Positions 49,974-61,036 are shown, counted from the stretch's first letter. The stretch: DNA of 64,000 nucleotides from Verrucomicrobiales bacterium (GCA_947478865.1 CANJXF010000006.1:46647-110646); one strand, 5' to 3'. Translations and numbers: made by a program. Notes: generated by a model not told the origin, from the sequence alone.

Positions 49974-50228
49974 GAGGAGTAATTGGTTAGACGTGGTGAA
50001 ACATCAAGCGGAGAACGTTTTACATGGGGCGTCGAATTTGTCCATCCCCGTATCAAGATGAATGATGTTTTTTCAGCAACCGCACGGCCTACAGCGAATG
50101 ACGCCGTAAAAAACCTTTTTTGAATTGGCCAGCCGCTCGGCGGGACGAAAACAAGGGGAAAACCGGTTTGCGGACCTGCCTGAACCCAGAGCGAAGGTGT
50201 TAGACGCGCGGAATTCTGTCGGAGGGCG

Positions 50229-52361
50229 CTACTCTTTGGAGAGCGCAAACGCCACGTAGGCATCCCCGCTTTTCGTGCCGAGCTTGCCGCCACCACAGGC
50301 GATGACGAGGAATTGTTTTCCGTTGATCAGGTAGGTGGCTGGCGTCGCAAAGCCGGCAGCGGGCAGTTTCGATTGCCAGAGGACCTTGCCGGTTTTCTGA
50401 TCGAACGCGCGGATCATCTCGTCTTTGGTCGCCGCGATAAAGACCACGCCGCCCGCCGTCGCCACCGGCCCGCCGTAATTCTCCGTGCCGGTGGGCGAAA
50501 TCCCGCGCGCCGTCAGTTCCGGCAGCTCGCCCAAGGTAGCGCGCCAGACGTATTCGCCGGTGTTGATGTCGATGGCGTTGAGCGTGCCCCAGGGCGGCTT
50601 GACCGCCGGGTAGCCATTGCTGTCCGTCCAGCGGACGTAGCCGGTGTGCGTGTAAGGAACATCCAGCAGGAGATCGTCAGCGGCAGCCGGTTGATCGGGA
50701 GCGCGTTCGGCCGGCTTTTCGCCCAGCAGGAAACCAGCGGCCGCCGCCTTTTGCGCTTCCGAAAGGAACGCAAAGCTCGGCATGTTGCCGCGGCCGGTGC
50801 CGAGCAGTTGAACGATGTCCGTCTTCTTGAGTTTCTCGGCGATCTTTTCCAACGATGGATACGCGCGGACGGGATCGCCGGAGCGATTGAGCCCGTGGCA
50901 TGCGGCGCAAATCTGTCCGTAAATCTGTTCGCCACTGGAGAGCGGCGGTCCGCCCTTTGGCTTCGTTTCGACCATCGTGATGGTGCAGGGAGAGTCGCTG
51001 GCGTTGACGTAGAGAATGCCCGCACGCGGGTCCACCGCCGCCCCGCCCCATTCCGCGCCGCCGTCGAAGCCGGGAAAAATAATCGTCCCCTCGCGGCTGG
51101 GCGGCATGAACGGCGCATGCGGACGCAGCCTGGTGAATCGTTCGAGCACGGCCCGGCGCGATTCCGGCGAGAGATCGGTGATTTGGTCCGCTGAAAAAAG
51201 TTGCCGCGCGAACGGCGCGGGCTTCACCGGGAACGGTTGCGTGGGCCAGGCAGATTCGCCCGGCAGATCGGACATGGGAACGAGGCGTTCCTCGATGGGG
51301 AACAACGATTCGCCCGTTTCGCGGTTGAACACAAAGACATGGCCGGATTTGGTGACCTGAGCGACGGCATCAATGGTTTTGCCGCCACGTTTTACGCGAA
51401 GCAGCGTCGGCGGCGCGGGCGGGTCGCGGTCCCATAAATCGTGGTGGACCATTTGGAAATGCCAGCGCCGCTGGCCGGTGGCGGCGTCCAGGGCGAGCAG
51501 GCAGTTGGCGTAAAGATTCTGGCCGATGCGATTGCCGCCCCAAAAATCGAAGGCCGCCGAGCCGGTCGGCACGAAGACGATGCCGCGCTGTTCATCCACC
51601 GCCATGCCCGCCCAGCAATTCGCGCCGCCCGCGTATTTCCAGGCCTCGGCGGGCCACGTCTCGTAACCCGGTTCGCCCGGATGTGGGATGGTGTGAAACA
51701 TCCATGCCATTTTTCCGGTGCGCACGTCGTAGGCGCGGATGTGTCCCGGCGCGGACGGCGCCGGACCTTCGCCCACCGTCGAGCCGAGAATCAGCAGGTT
51801 GCGAAAGATGATCCCCGGCGTGGACGCCACGAGGTGAAGCCGGCTGGTGTCGCGGTCGAGGCCTTGCTTGAGGTCCACCCGACCGCCGTCGCCGAACGCG
51901 GAAATGAGCCGGCCATTCCGGGCATTGACCGCGTAAAGGTAGTGGCCAGCGGTGTAAAGGATGCGGAGATCCTCGCCGTCCGACCAATAGACCACCCCGC
52001 GATTCACGCCGGAGGCCTTGCCACCGCTGCTGGCCGGGTCAAACCGCCAAAGTTCCCTGCCCGTGGCCGCGTCCACGGCCAGGAGGTTTAATCCCGGCGA
52101 CGTGCCGTAAAGGACACCGCCGACGATCAGCGGATTGCACTGGATCTGCGTGCTCTTGTCAGGTTGCAGGTCACCGGCGTGGTAAGTCCAAGCGACTTTC
52201 AGGCGGCTGACATTCCGGGTGTTAATTTGTTTGAGCGGTGAGTAATGACTGTTTCCCTTGTCGCCGAGATAGGCCGGCCAGTCCTTGGACTCGGCGGCGG
52301 AAATGGGGAACGCCCAAGTGAAATTCACCAGGCAGGTGCAGATGATAATTGTTGCGCGCAT
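50229..52361 (-). CDS. PQQ-dependent dehydrogenase with internal cytochrome c domain
   Basis: KDWPAYLGDKGNSHYSPLKQINTRNVSRLKVAWTYHAGDL; YGQICAACHGLNRSGDP heme motif inside the propeller; NYGGPVATAGGVVFIAATKDEMIRAFDQKTGKVLW. Confidence 0.93.
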   Translation of the reverse strand: MRATIIICTCLVNFTWAFPISAAESKDWPAYLGDKGNSHYSPLKQINTRNVSRLKVAWTYHAGDLQPDKSTQIQCNPLIVGGVLYGTSPGLNLLAVDAATGRELWRFDPASSGGKASGVNRGVVYWSDGEDLRILYTAGHYLYAVNARNGRLISAFGDGGRVDLKQGLDRDTSRLHLVASTPGIIFRNLLILGSTVGEGPAPSAPGHIRAYDVRTGKMAWMFHTIPHPGEPGYETWPAEAWKYAGGANCWAGMAVDEQRGIVFVPTGSAAFDFWGGNRIGQNLYANCLLALDAATGQRRWHFQMVHHDLWDRDPPAPPTLLRVKRGGKTIDAVAQVTKSGHVFVFNRETGESLFPIEERLVPMSDLPGESAWPTQPFPVKPAPFARQLFSADQITDLSPESRRAVLERFTRLRPHAPFMPPSREGTIIFPGFDGGAEWGGAAVDPRAGILYVNASDSPCTITMVETKPKGGPPLSSGEQIYGQICAACHGLNRSGDPVRAYPSLEKIAEKLKKTDIVQLLGTGRGNMPSFAFLSEAQKAAAAGFLLGEKPAERAPDQPAAADDLLLDVPYTHTGYVRWTDSNGYPAVKPPWGTLNAIDINTGEYVWRATLGELPELTARGISPTGTENYGGPVATAGGVVFIAATKDEMIRAFDQKTGKVLWQSKLPAAGFATPATYLINGKQFLVIACGGGKLGTKSGDAYVAFALSKE

Positions 52362-52478
52362 TTTGGATCAAGTGGTGCGACCAGCCTACCCGGACAGTCA
52401 GAGCCTTACGACCATTGGCCGTTGCAGCAGCGTCATCGCCGCGCGCCCGAAATGGGGCGCGAAGCGGGGCCGGGCCCA

Positions 52479-53282
52479 TCAATTCGGCTTCTTGACGACG
52501 AACGTATCAACCCGCTGCTGGCCTTCTCCGAGCTGTTTGCTGGTCAAAGTCCGCTTGAGCTCGTCCCGCGCCTTGACGGCGTCAGGCTCGCCTTGCGCCG
52601 CAGCGAGGCTGAGCCATTTGTAAGCCTCAACCGGATCGCGTGGGACGCCCTGGCCAGCCATGGAGCGTCTTCCCAGGTTGTATTGAGCCAGGCTATCGCC
52701 GGCTTCCGCGGCCATCCGGTACCATTTTACCGCTTCGGCATCATTCAACTTCACGCCGCGGCCGGAGGCATACGTCACAGCAAGACTGTATTGGGCGCTC
52801 ACGTTGCCCTGTTCCGCCGCTTTCTGGAACCACTTGGCGGCTTCGGCTCCATCACGCGGCACGCCCTGACCTGCCTCATAGAGCTGAGCCAGATAATTCT
52901 GCGCCCCGGCGTGGCCCTGGTCAGCGGCCTTTCGATACCATTTCGCCGCTTCCTTGTAATCCTGCGGCGCGCCCGTGCCCTTGGAATACATATCCCCGAG
53001 AAGCGCCTGCGCCGCGGCATCCCCGCCCTCCGCCTTTGCCTTGGTCTCGTCAAAATTAGCGACCGGAGTGGTCTCGGGGCTTGTAACAGCAGGGATGACC
53101 GGTTCCCGCGTTTGAATATAGATCGCTGCAATCAAGCCGATGACCGAGCAGGCCGCCACGATGCCCACCAGTTTGAAAAGCATCGGCTTGCCGGCGCGCG
53201 GAACCGGCGACCCGCATCCGGGACATTGGGTAGCGCCCTCGCTGATTTCACTGCCGCAACCGGGACATTTTGTAGAAGCCAT
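52479..53282 (-). CDS. zinc-ribbon plus SEL1/TPR-like repeat protein
   Basis: MASTKCPGCGSEISEGATQCPGCGS; TM; repeats such as YKEAAKWYRKAADQGHAGAQNYLAQLYEAGQGVPRDGAEAAKWFQKAAEQG. Confidence 0.93.
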   Translation of the reverse strand: MASTKCPGCGSEISEGATQCPGCGSPVPRAGKPMLFKLVGIVAACSVIGLIAAIYIQTREPVIPAVTSPETTPVANFDETKAKAEGGDAAAQALLGDMYSKGTGAPQDYKEAAKWYRKAADQGHAGAQNYLAQLYEAGQGVPRDGAEAAKWFQKAAEQGNVSAQYSLAVTYASGRGVKLNDAEAVKWYRMAAEAGDSLAQYNLGRRSMAGQGVPRDPVEAYKWLSLAAAQGEPDAVKARDELKRTLTSKQLGEGQQRVDTFVVKKPN

Positions 53283-53639
53283 ATATTTTTATAATTTCTA
53301 TCGCTGGTTGTAGCTCTCAATCTATTTTCGTCCAAGTAAATTCCTGTTTTCCGCTCGGATATCCATGGCAATACGCCGCGAAACCGCCTGAGCAAGGCAG
53401 TCCAATCTGATTTGAAGCCTGTAAATCCGACGCAAGAAAGACTTTTACGGTCGCCAATTTGTTGCAAAAAGTTTCTTCAACAAAGGCCTTCCTTACAATA
53501 ATTTTTCTTCCCATTGAACGACGGCCGCATTATAAAAGAGGAAATTGATTTCCCATCTGCACTTTTACCAAGCACTACCGCGCACTTTTGGGTGGATCGA
53601 TTGTTATAAAAACCTGAAAAATAGCCCTGTCAGCTCACG

Positions 53640-54485
53640 ATGAAAACCCACAAAGCCACGCACCCAAACAGATCAGCCCGGATCGCAAGCGCGTTCACCC
53701 TAATTGAACTCCTGGTGGTCATTGCGATCATCGCAATCCTCGCCGGCCTGCTCCTTCCCGCGCTCTCAAAGGCCAAGGACAAAGCCAAAGCCGCCCAATG
53801 TTTGAGCAATCTCAAACAGATTGGAATTACCTTCACCATGTATGCGGATGACAACAAAGACCGCTTCTTTCACATTGGAGCCGGCACGACCGCGGACCCT
53901 GCACACATCCCGAATAGCGGCCAATGGACGGCGGGACCGCGCTCCGAAGTGCTTCTTTCACCGAGTGACGACGCTGCCTACTGGGCACTCGGTTATTTGA
54001 ACTATTTCGCCAAAAACAAAAAGGTGTTTCGTTGCCCTAGTTGTGTCCACCCCGATGAATGGCATGACGGCGGCTTGTATTATCCAACCGAATTCTGGCT
54101 GAACTCGACTTATGGAATGTATGGAGCATTAGTCGGCGACTCCAAGAACCCAATCAAGAAGACCACTTATTATAAAAATCCAGCCACGACGATTTTCTGC
54201 CAGGACGCCGCTGAGCAAAACATGGAGGGCTCCGGCGATAGTCTCAGCAATTTTACAGATTCTAATGGCCCCATCCTGACCCAGTGGATCGGCACGCCCG
54301 AACCCTACGGCGGCCTTTCGGGCTTGTACGGCGGCTACCACTTCGACCAGGAATGGTATCGCCATGGCAAAGGTTGCCAAACCATGTGGGTCGATGGACA
54401 TGCTTCACGAATCCGATCCACGGGATTAAACGTTGGTATCGACTACCGATATTACACGGGCGACGCAATCTTACGTCCGTATTAA
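53640..54485 (+). CDS. prepilin-type N-terminal cleavage/methylation domain protein
   Basis: [47 protein letters not shown]-terminal [10 protein letters not shown]. Confidence 0.92.
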   Translation: MKTHKATHPNRSARIASAFTLIELLVVIAIIAILAGLLLPALSKAKDKAKAAQCLSNLKQIGITFTMYADDNKDRFFHIGAGTTADPAHIPNSGQWTAGPRSEVLLSPSDDAAYWALGYLNYFAKNKKVFRCPSCVHPDEWHDGGLYYPTEFWLNSTYGMYGALVGDSKNPIKKTTYYKNPATTIFCQDAAEQNMEGSGDSLSNFTDSNGPILTQWIGTPEPYGGLSGLYGGYHFDQEWYRHGKGCQTMWVDGHASRIRSTGLNVGIDYRYYTGDAILRPY

Positions 54486-54515
54486 TCCCGAAATCTTCAG
54501 CAATTCAAATTTATC

Positions 54516-54899
54516 ATGAAAATCCAATACCCCGTCTGTGTGGCACTCCTGTTAATCACTCTGTTGTCCCTCGGTTGTAACAAAGAAAGCGCCCCGCCCG
54601 CCCCGCTATCGGCTGAACAACTGCCCGCAGCCATGGAAAAAGCCTTCAGCACGGCCAAAGGCGACGCCAAGGAACTCGCAGCCCAAATTGTTTCCGCAAC
54701 GCAAGCCCAGGACTACTCCAAAGCATTCCTTGACTTACAAAAGCTCTCCGCCATTCCCGGGCTGAACAAGGAACAAGGCAGCGTGGTCAATCGAGCCATG
54801 TTGACCCTGAATGATCTCTTGAAAACCGCGGTGAGCAAAAACGATGAAAAAGCGGCGGTCTCTGCGGCCGCGCTCAAGCACTACCAGATGACCAAGTAA
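54516..54899 (+). CDS. small putative lipoprotein
   Basis: LLLITLLSLGCNKES lipobox; helical remainder. Confidence 0.7.
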   Translation: MKIQYPVCVALLLITLLSLGCNKESAPPAPLSAEQLPAAMEKAFSTAKGDAKELAAQIVSATQAQDYSKAFLDLQKLSAIPGLNKEQGSVVNRAMLTLNDLLKTAVSKNDEKAAVSAAALKHYQMTK

Positions 54900-54958
54900 T
54901 TTTCCCGAAAACATAACCGAATCAGTCAAAAGAAAACCAAACCAGTATTAGTAAACCT

Positions 54959-57900
54959 ATGAGAATACCCAGACTCCTCGCCCTCGCCGTTATCGGCGCT
55001 GTGGCATTGTCCGCTCCAAAGCTCCGGGCCGCAGTTGGCCAGTGGGACTTTAACAGCAGTAACCTCACGGCCACGGTTGGCTCCACGCTCGCCGACATGA
55101 CCTACGTCGGCGCCACCGCCGCCTCCACCACGTTCGGAACGACCAACATCAATGGCACCAATGCCATCGTCATGGGATTCCCGGCCGCCACCAACGGTTT
55201 GGGCTATCGGATGCCAACACCGGCAGCAAACTTCGGTTCAACGGTCAACCAATACACCTACATCCTGGACGTTTTTTATCCCACAGCTTCTGACGGGAAG
55301 ATTCGTCCGCTGATCCAGACGGAGGACGGCACCCACTTGGGCTCCCAGCAATTCATCGTCATCGACAGCACCGGTGGCATCGGGCCTCGCAGCATCGGGC
55401 CGAGCGGAGTGAACGGACCCTACGTCGGCACGATCGCGCCTAATACCTGGTATCGCATCGCCATTTCTGTCACGGCGGGCGGAACCATCCGGGTTTACAC
55501 GAACGGCGTGGCCGTCGGCTCCTTCTCTGGCGGCGCCGCGGATGGCTTTTTCGCATTGGACCCCGGAACCAGCGCACTGGTGCTGGCGGATACGAGCACC
55601 AATGCAGCGGCCGCCGCCGGTTTCGTGAACAGCATTCAGATTCGTGATTCAGCCTTGAACGCCGGCCAAGTGGCTGCGCTCGGCTCCGCTTCTGCGTCCG
55701 GCATCCCGCTGGTAATCCCGCCCGTCCCATCCTTCATTGACTCCCGGACCCCGGACGTGGGCCAAACCGGCGTCTCGCAGGTTCCCGCAATTAACGTCGT
55801 GCTCAACCAGGGCGACACCGTCGTAAACAGCGGAACGATTCAGCTCAAGCTGGATGGAGCAGTGGTCGGCGCAACCGTCACCCCCAGCTCGCCGACCTAC
55901 ACCGTTACCTATACGGTGCCATCCCGGCTCGACCCGCTCTCCGTGCATACCTTAAGCTTGATCTATTCCGACAGCGTAGCGGGATTAAAAACCAATACCT
56001 GGACGTTCACCGTAAAAGATTATCAAGTAGTCACGCTCCCGGCGCCGTTCTACTTTGAGAACTTCGATTCTCTCACAGAAAACGCCACTCCCGGAGTGGC
56101 ACTGCCCGCCGGTTGGTCTGTGAGCAACCAAACCGCGCCCGGAACCGCTGGTTTCGACCTCAATGATCGTAATTCGGATTCCTACAAGGACTGGATTCTC
56201 GTCTCCAACAGCCGTTTTAACGGCTGGGATGGCAATCGCACTAATATACCGACGATCATCGTGAACGGAACGGAATTGACAACCCTGACGAGCGGCAATC
56301 TGCTCTGGGCTGAAGCCGACTCCCGCTGCGGCAGTTGCTATGGTCAATTCGCTGATTTGTTCACCGCCCCGATCTCGTGCGTCGGCAGGTCAAACGTCTT
56401 CGTCGCGTTCAAAAGCATTTACATGCAGAACCAGGACAACATGAATTTCATGGAATACACTGTGGACAATGGCGCGAACTGGCTTCCAGTGCTCTACATG
56501 TTCAACCAAACCCCGTTCCTTGACGCAGTCGCACCCACGCTTCCGGGAAATACGATCGCAACCACCTTCGGAACCGTTTCTCCGAGCCGCAATTGGACAC
56601 CGAATCCAGCACCAGATCCCGTCCATGCCACCAACTACGGCATCTACATCAGCGCTCCCATTAACAACAGTCTGATTCCCTATGTCAAAGGACGGATTGA
56701 CGATAGCGACACGGATGGCAAGCGGATCGAAATGGTTCGGCTGCCAGCAGCGGATGGACAGGCTAGCGTGCGTTTCCGCCTCAATGCCAACGGCACCTCG
56801 GCCTGGTTCTGGGGCATTGATGACTTCGGCCTTTACGAAATCAACACCCCGGTGATCACCGCCCAGCCCGCCAGCACCTCAGTCGCTGCCGCAACGGTAG
56901 GAACCCTTACGGTCACCGCCTCAAGCCCGTCCGCTCTCAGCTACCAATGGCAGCATGACGGAACCAACATCTCCAATGGCGGACACTACTCCGGGGTTAC
57001 CACCGCGACCTTGACCATTTCAAACGCGGATCCGAACGATGCCGGCGCTTACAAAGTGAAAGTGACCAACACCAGCGGTTTCGTATTCAGCAGCCTGGCC
57101 ACGGTGACCGTAGTTACCGTTCCTATCGTCACGACCCAACCGGTTTCCAAGGTCGTCAGTGAAGGATATTCCGCCTCATTCAGTGTGGCAGGATTTGGCG
57201 GATTGCCGCTTACCTACACCTGGTATAAGGGAGCATCCATTGTGGGGTCAGGCACCAGCTTGAGCTTCCCCAGCACAAGCACATCTGACTCGGCTAATTA
57301 CACCGCCGTTATTGCCAACAGCTATGGTTCGGTGACGAGCAAAGTTGCCCGTCTGAGCGTATCGGCTGGCGGCGTTGGCGTTACCAACAACCTGGTCGTC
57401 CATCTGAAGTTTGACGGAGACGCTTTAGATTCATCGGGTCATGGAAACAACGGCACGCCAGTCGGTTCACCCACGTTTGCCGCTCTCGGCAAAATCGGCA
57501 ATGCGCTGACCTATGCGAACACAGGAGGCTCGGTCAACCCCAATTATGTCACCTTGGGTTACCCGGCGGACTTGAAGTTCGGGAACACGGTGGACTTCTC
57601 TGTCTCGTTCTGGACAAAGTATATTGATCAGACCAGCGACCCGGTGTTCATCTCCAATAGCGATTGGGACAGCAGCTCGAACATTGGCTGGGGTATCTTC
57701 ATGCAAGATGGCGGCAATATCCGCGTGAAACTCACCGGCACACCTCGCGGCAGCGGCAACCGGACAGATACCTCCTCCACGCCAAACCTTCGCGACAACA
57801 CATGGCACCATGTGCTGGTAACCTACCAACAGGGCGGCGTCATGAACACAATGATTGATGGAAGCCTCATCAGTTCACTGGTGAACATTTCAACCGGATC

Positions 57901-58315
57901 AGTTGACACAGACAATAGTTCCCTCGGAGGCTCGGATGTCGGACCTCACGTGGTGAACATCGGTCAGGACGGTGCTGGAGATTACAGTGCTGGTGTGCTC
58001 ACCAACGCAATGATGGACGACCTCGGCATCTGGCGGCGCGCCGTCAGCCCGCAGGAAGCATTGGCCATCTACAATGCCGGACAAGCGGGCCAGAGCCTTT
58101 CGCTCGTCGTCGCTCCGGCGCTGTTGAGCACCCTCAGCGTCTCGTTCACGGGCAACAACGTGAACTTCACCTGGGCAGGCGGAACCGGCATTCGCTTGCA
58201 GAAATCCAGCCCATTGGGCGGAATATGGTCGGATATCGGGAGCACCCTGGGCAACAGCAGCCACAGCGAAGCGATGACGGGCGCGCCGACGTTCTATCGG
58301 CTCTATAAACCCTAA
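54959..58315 (+). CDS. large secreted protein with LamG-like and Ig-like domains
   Basis: Two Ig-like units (VITAQPASTSVAAATVG...LSYQWQHDGTNIS; PIVTTQPVSKVVSEGYSASFSV) and LamG (VVHLKFDGDALDSSGHGNNGTPVGSPTF...DNTWHHVLVTY). Confidence 0.92.
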   Translation: MRIPRLLALAVIGAVALSAPKLRAAVGQWDFNSSNLTATVGSTLADMTYVGATAASTTFGTTNINGTNAIVMGFPAATNGLGYRMPTPAANFGSTVNQYTYILDVFYPTASDGKIRPLIQTEDGTHLGSQQFIVIDSTGGIGPRSIGPSGVNGPYVGTIAPNTWYRIAISVTAGGTIRVYTNGVAVGSFSGGAADGFFALDPGTSALVLADTSTNAAAAAGFVNSIQIRDSALNAGQVAALGSASASGIPLVIPPVPSFIDSRTPDVGQTGVSQVPAINVVLNQGDTVVNSGTIQLKLDGAVVGATVTPSSPTYTVTYTVPSRLDPLSVHTLSLIYSDSVAGLKTNTWTFTVKDYQVVTLPAPFYFENFDSLTENATPGVALPAGWSVSNQTAPGTAGFDLNDRNSDSYKDWILVSNSRFNGWDGNRTNIPTIIVNGTELTTLTSGNLLWAEADSRCGSCYGQFADLFTAPISCVGRSNVFVAFKSIYMQNQDNMNFMEYTVDNGANWLPVLYMFNQTPFLDAVAPTLPGNTIATTFGTVSPSRNWTPNPAPDPVHATNYGIYISAPINNSLIPYVKGRIDDSDTDGKRIEMVRLPAADGQASVRFRLNANGTSAWFWGIDDFGLYEINTPVITAQPASTSVAAATVGTLTVTASSPSALSYQWQHDGTNISNGGHYSGVTTATLTISNADPNDAGAYKVKVTNTSGFVFSSLATVTVVTVPIVTTQPVSKVVSEGYSASFSVAGFGGLPLTYTWYKGASIVGSGTSLSFPSTSTSDSANYTAVIANSYGSVTSKVARLSVSAGGVGVTNNLVVHLKFDGDALDSSGHGNNGTPVGSPTFAALGKIGNALTYANTGGSVNPNYVTLGYPADLKFGNTVDFSVSFWTKYIDQTSDPVFISNSDWDSSSNIGWGIFMQDGGNIRVKLTGTPRGSGNRTDTSSTPNLRDNTWHHVLVTYQQGGVMNTMIDGSLISSLVNISTGSVDTDNSSLGGSDVGPHVVNIGQDGAGDYSAGVLTNAMMDDLGIWRRAVSPQEALAIYNAGQAGQSLSLVVAPALLSTLSVSFTGNNVNFTWAGGTGIRLQKSSPLGGIWSDIGSTLGNSSHSEAMTGAPTFYRLYKP

Positions 58316-58333
58316 TCGCAGTTAAGATTCATA

Positions 58334-58368
58334 GGGTCCGGTTGCGCAAGCAGCCGGACCCTTTTTTT
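58334..58368 (+). terminator. rho-independent terminator after the LamG/Ig gene
   Basis: GGGTCCGGTTGC-GCAA-GCAGCCGGACCC-TTTTTTT. Confidence 0.93.
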
Positions 58369-58503
58369 GGGGAAAATTTAGCCGGATTTCCGCTTGAAGG
58401 TTTCCCATATCTCCTTTTGTATATCGGGGTGACGAAAGTAGAGTTTACTCCCCGGAATAATTTCTCGCTTCGGCTCACCGACCACCCAGAAAACTAATTC
58501 CCA

Positions 58504-59622
58504 ATGAGAATCACAATTGTTGGCGCAGGCATTTTCGGATTAGGACACGCTTGGGCTGCGGCCCGGCACGGACATCAGGTGACCGTGCTGGAAAGGACGG
58601 CGCGGGCGGAAGGCGCTTCCATTCGCAATTTCGGCATGGTCTGGCCCATCGGCCAACCGCCCGGAGAAAAACTGGCGATTGCCATGCGCTCACGCGAGCT
58701 GTGGCTGGAATTCATTGCCGGCTCAGGCATTTACCACACCTCGACGGGTTCCGTCCACCTGGTCACGCAGCCGGATGAAATGGCGGTGCTGGAAGAATTT
58801 GCCTCCCAGGCCCGTGAGCTTGGGTATTGCGGCCGGATGCTGACGCGCAAGGAAGCAGCGGAGTCCACCCCGGCGGCTCAAGCAGATAAAGTCTGCGGGG
58901 GATTTTTCAGCCCGACGGAGGTGGGAGTCGATCCGCCAAATGCGCTGCAAGGGTTGGCGAACTGGTTGTCCGAAACCCAGGGAGTCACGATCAAATGGAA
59001 ACAGACGGTGGTGGAGGTGGGCGATGGCTGGGCACGCACGGCAGACCGGACAAGGATCGAATCCGACCTCGTCATCATCTGCGGCGGACAGGACCTGGAA
59101 ACTCTCCTTCCAGAGGTTTACGTCAATTCAGGCATCCGGCGTTGCAAGCTGCAGATGCTTTCCACCCAGCCCCAGCCGGGCGGATGGAAACTTGGACCGA
59201 TGGTCGCAAGCGGCCTGACGCTGCGGCATTACGAGGCATTTGCGAGATGCCCCTCCTTGCCGGCACTTCGGGCACGGGTCACCCAGGAAGCTCCCGAACT
59301 CGATCGTTTCGGGATCCATGTCATGGCCGCGCAACATGCCACCGGCGAGCTGATTCTGGGAGATTCCCATGAGTACGACGACGCGATTTCACCTTTCGAA
59401 CGCGAAGAGATCGAAGCCCTCATTCTCCGCGAGCTGCAAAAATTCCTCACCTTTCCGGACTGGTCCATCTCGCGCCGCTGGCAAGGGATTTACGCCAAAC
59501 ATCCAACCCAGATGCAGTTTGAGGCCCACCCGATGCCGAAGGTTTACGTGTTTACCGCGCCAGGCGGTTCTGGCATGACCATGAGCTTCGGCCTGGCGGA
59601 TAAATTCTGGAATTCACTTTGA
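58504..59622 (+). CDS. FAD-dependent oxidoreductase, TIGR03364-like (phosphonate-associated; PbfD-like)
   Basis: MRITIVGAGIFGLGHAWAAARHGHQVTVLER Rossmann motif; ASIRNFGMVWPIGQP; genomic context with phosphonate genes. Confidence 0.82.
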   Translation: MRITIVGAGIFGLGHAWAAARHGHQVTVLERTARAEGASIRNFGMVWPIGQPPGEKLAIAMRSRELWLEFIAGSGIYHTSTGSVHLVTQPDEMAVLEEFASQARELGYCGRMLTRKEAAESTPAAQADKVCGGFFSPTEVGVDPPNALQGLANWLSETQGVTIKWKQTVVEVGDGWARTADRTRIESDLVIICGGQDLETLLPEVYVNSGIRRCKLQMLSTQPQPGGWKLGPMVASGLTLRHYEAFARCPSLPALRARVTQEAPELDRFGIHVMAAQHATGELILGDSHEYDDAISPFEREEIEALILRELQKFLTFPDWSISRRWQGIYAKHPTQMQFEAHPMPKVYVFTAPGGSGMTMSFGLADKFWNSL

Positions 59623-59788
59623 ACCAGCAATCTTGGGCTGCCCGCAATAAAAACCCACCTGGCATCAAAGTTAGTTGCGCAATTTGTTGCATTCAAAAAC
59701 AATGGCGCCGATGAACGCGGTCACGCAGCAACGTATCAATAAATTTTCATCCGATTTCAACCAACCCGTCGCGAGTCCACTCTCCTAA

Positions 59789-61036
59789 ATGAAACCCGTT
59801 TTTTCCCAGCAGCCTTTCACGGTCAATGACCGGACCTACACCCCTCCGGCCCGGCCTGTGGTTGGCATTTGCCTGGATGGATCCGCCGACGAATACTTTG
59901 ACGCCGCCCTTGCCCGGGGCTTGATGCCTAACCTGCAAAAAATGGCCGTGAACGGATTCCGCGGCCTGGTTCGCGGCGCGTTGCCTTCCTTTACCAACGT
60001 GAATAACTCGTCCCTCATCACGGGCGTTCCGCCTTCCGTGCACGGGATCAGCGGGAATTTCTTTTACGACACCGCTACCGGCAAGGAAGTGATGATGAAT
60101 TCGGCCAAATATCTCCGGGCCGACAACATCTCCAGCGCGGCGGCTCTGGCGGGGCGACGGGTGGCGGTAATTACCGCCAAGGACAAGTTGCGGGAAATCC
60201 TCGGGCACGGCTTGAAAGGCATCGCTTTCTCGGCGGAAAAGGCGGCCGAAGCCAAGCAGGAAACGCATGGCATTGAAGGCGTGGAGAGCCTCGTCGGCCG
60301 GCCCGCTCCCGCCATCTACAGCGCCGAGATCAGCCTCTATGTTTTTCAAGCCGGCGTGGCCTTGCTGCGGAATAACGCGGCCGATTTCCTCTACCTCTCG
60401 ACGACCGATTACATGCAGCATGCCTATGCACCCGACCAGCCGGAGTCGCTGGCTTTCTACCATCAAATCGATCACGAGCTAGGCAACTTGTTGAACCTCG
60501 GCGCGATTGTCGCCCTGACCGCCGACCACGGAATGAACGCCAAGCAAAAGGCGAACGGCGAACCCAATGTCATTTATCTGGAAACCATGCTGGAAAAACA
60601 ATTTGGCGCCGGGTTCCGAGTCATTCTGCCGATCACCGATCCGTATGTCGCGCACCACGGCGCTTTGGGCTCCTTTGCCTGCGTCCATGACGGAGCCGGC
60701 CAACAGCGCGAAGAGGTAGGCCGATGGTTGGCCCAGCAGCCTGGAATAACCGAGGTTTACAATCGTGCCGACGCGGCTCGCCGCCTGGAGCTGCCAGCGG
60801 ATCGCATCGGCGATTGGGTGGTTCTCTCCGGGCGCGATGTCGTGATTGGACGAACGCCCGCCTACCACGACTTGACGGTGCTGCATGGCGGGCTCCGCTC
60901 GCATGGCGGCCGTTACGAAGAAATGGTGCCGCTCATCATTTCGCATCCGCTGAAGGACACCTATAAAGCCAAGGCTTCGGGCGATCCGCGCAATTTCGAC
61001 CTGTTCGACTTTTTAATGAATGGAACCACCGCGTGA
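59789..61036 (+). CDS. phnA: phosphonoacetate hydrolase
   Basis: TYTPPARPVVGICLDGSADEYFDAAL...LPSFTNVNNSSLITGVPPSVHGISGNFFYD (alkaline-phosphatase superfamily metal/Thr motif); ADHGMNAK. Confidence 0.88.
   Translation: MKPVFSQQPFTVNDRTYTPPARPVVGICLDGSADEYFDAALARGLMPNLQKMAVNGFRGLVRGALPSFTNVNNSSLITGVPPSVHGISGNFFYDTATGKEVMMNSAKYLRADNISSAAALAGRRVAVITAKDKLREILGHGLKGIAFSAEKAAEAKQETHGIEGVESLVGRPAPAIYSAEISLYVFQAGVALLRNNAADFLYLSTTDYMQHAYAPDQPESLAFYHQIDHELGNLLNLGAIVALTADHGMNAKQKANGEPNVIYLETMLEKQFGAGFRVILPITDPYVAHHGALGSFACVHDGAGQQREEVGRWLAQQPGITEVYNRADAARRLELPADRIGDWVVLSGRDVVIGRTPAYHDLTVLHGGLRSHGGRYEEMVPLIISHPLKDTYKAKASGDPRNFDLFDFLMNGTTA

Noticed and set aside
50313-51194. 293-aa plus-strand ORF
   Set aside because: Antisense to the quinoprotein dehydrogenase; Arg-rich, no domain.
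59671-59690. TTGCGCAA palindrome upstream of phnA as a regulator site
   Set aside because: Only 8 bp, and no adjacent regulator in the window; chance occurrence is likely.
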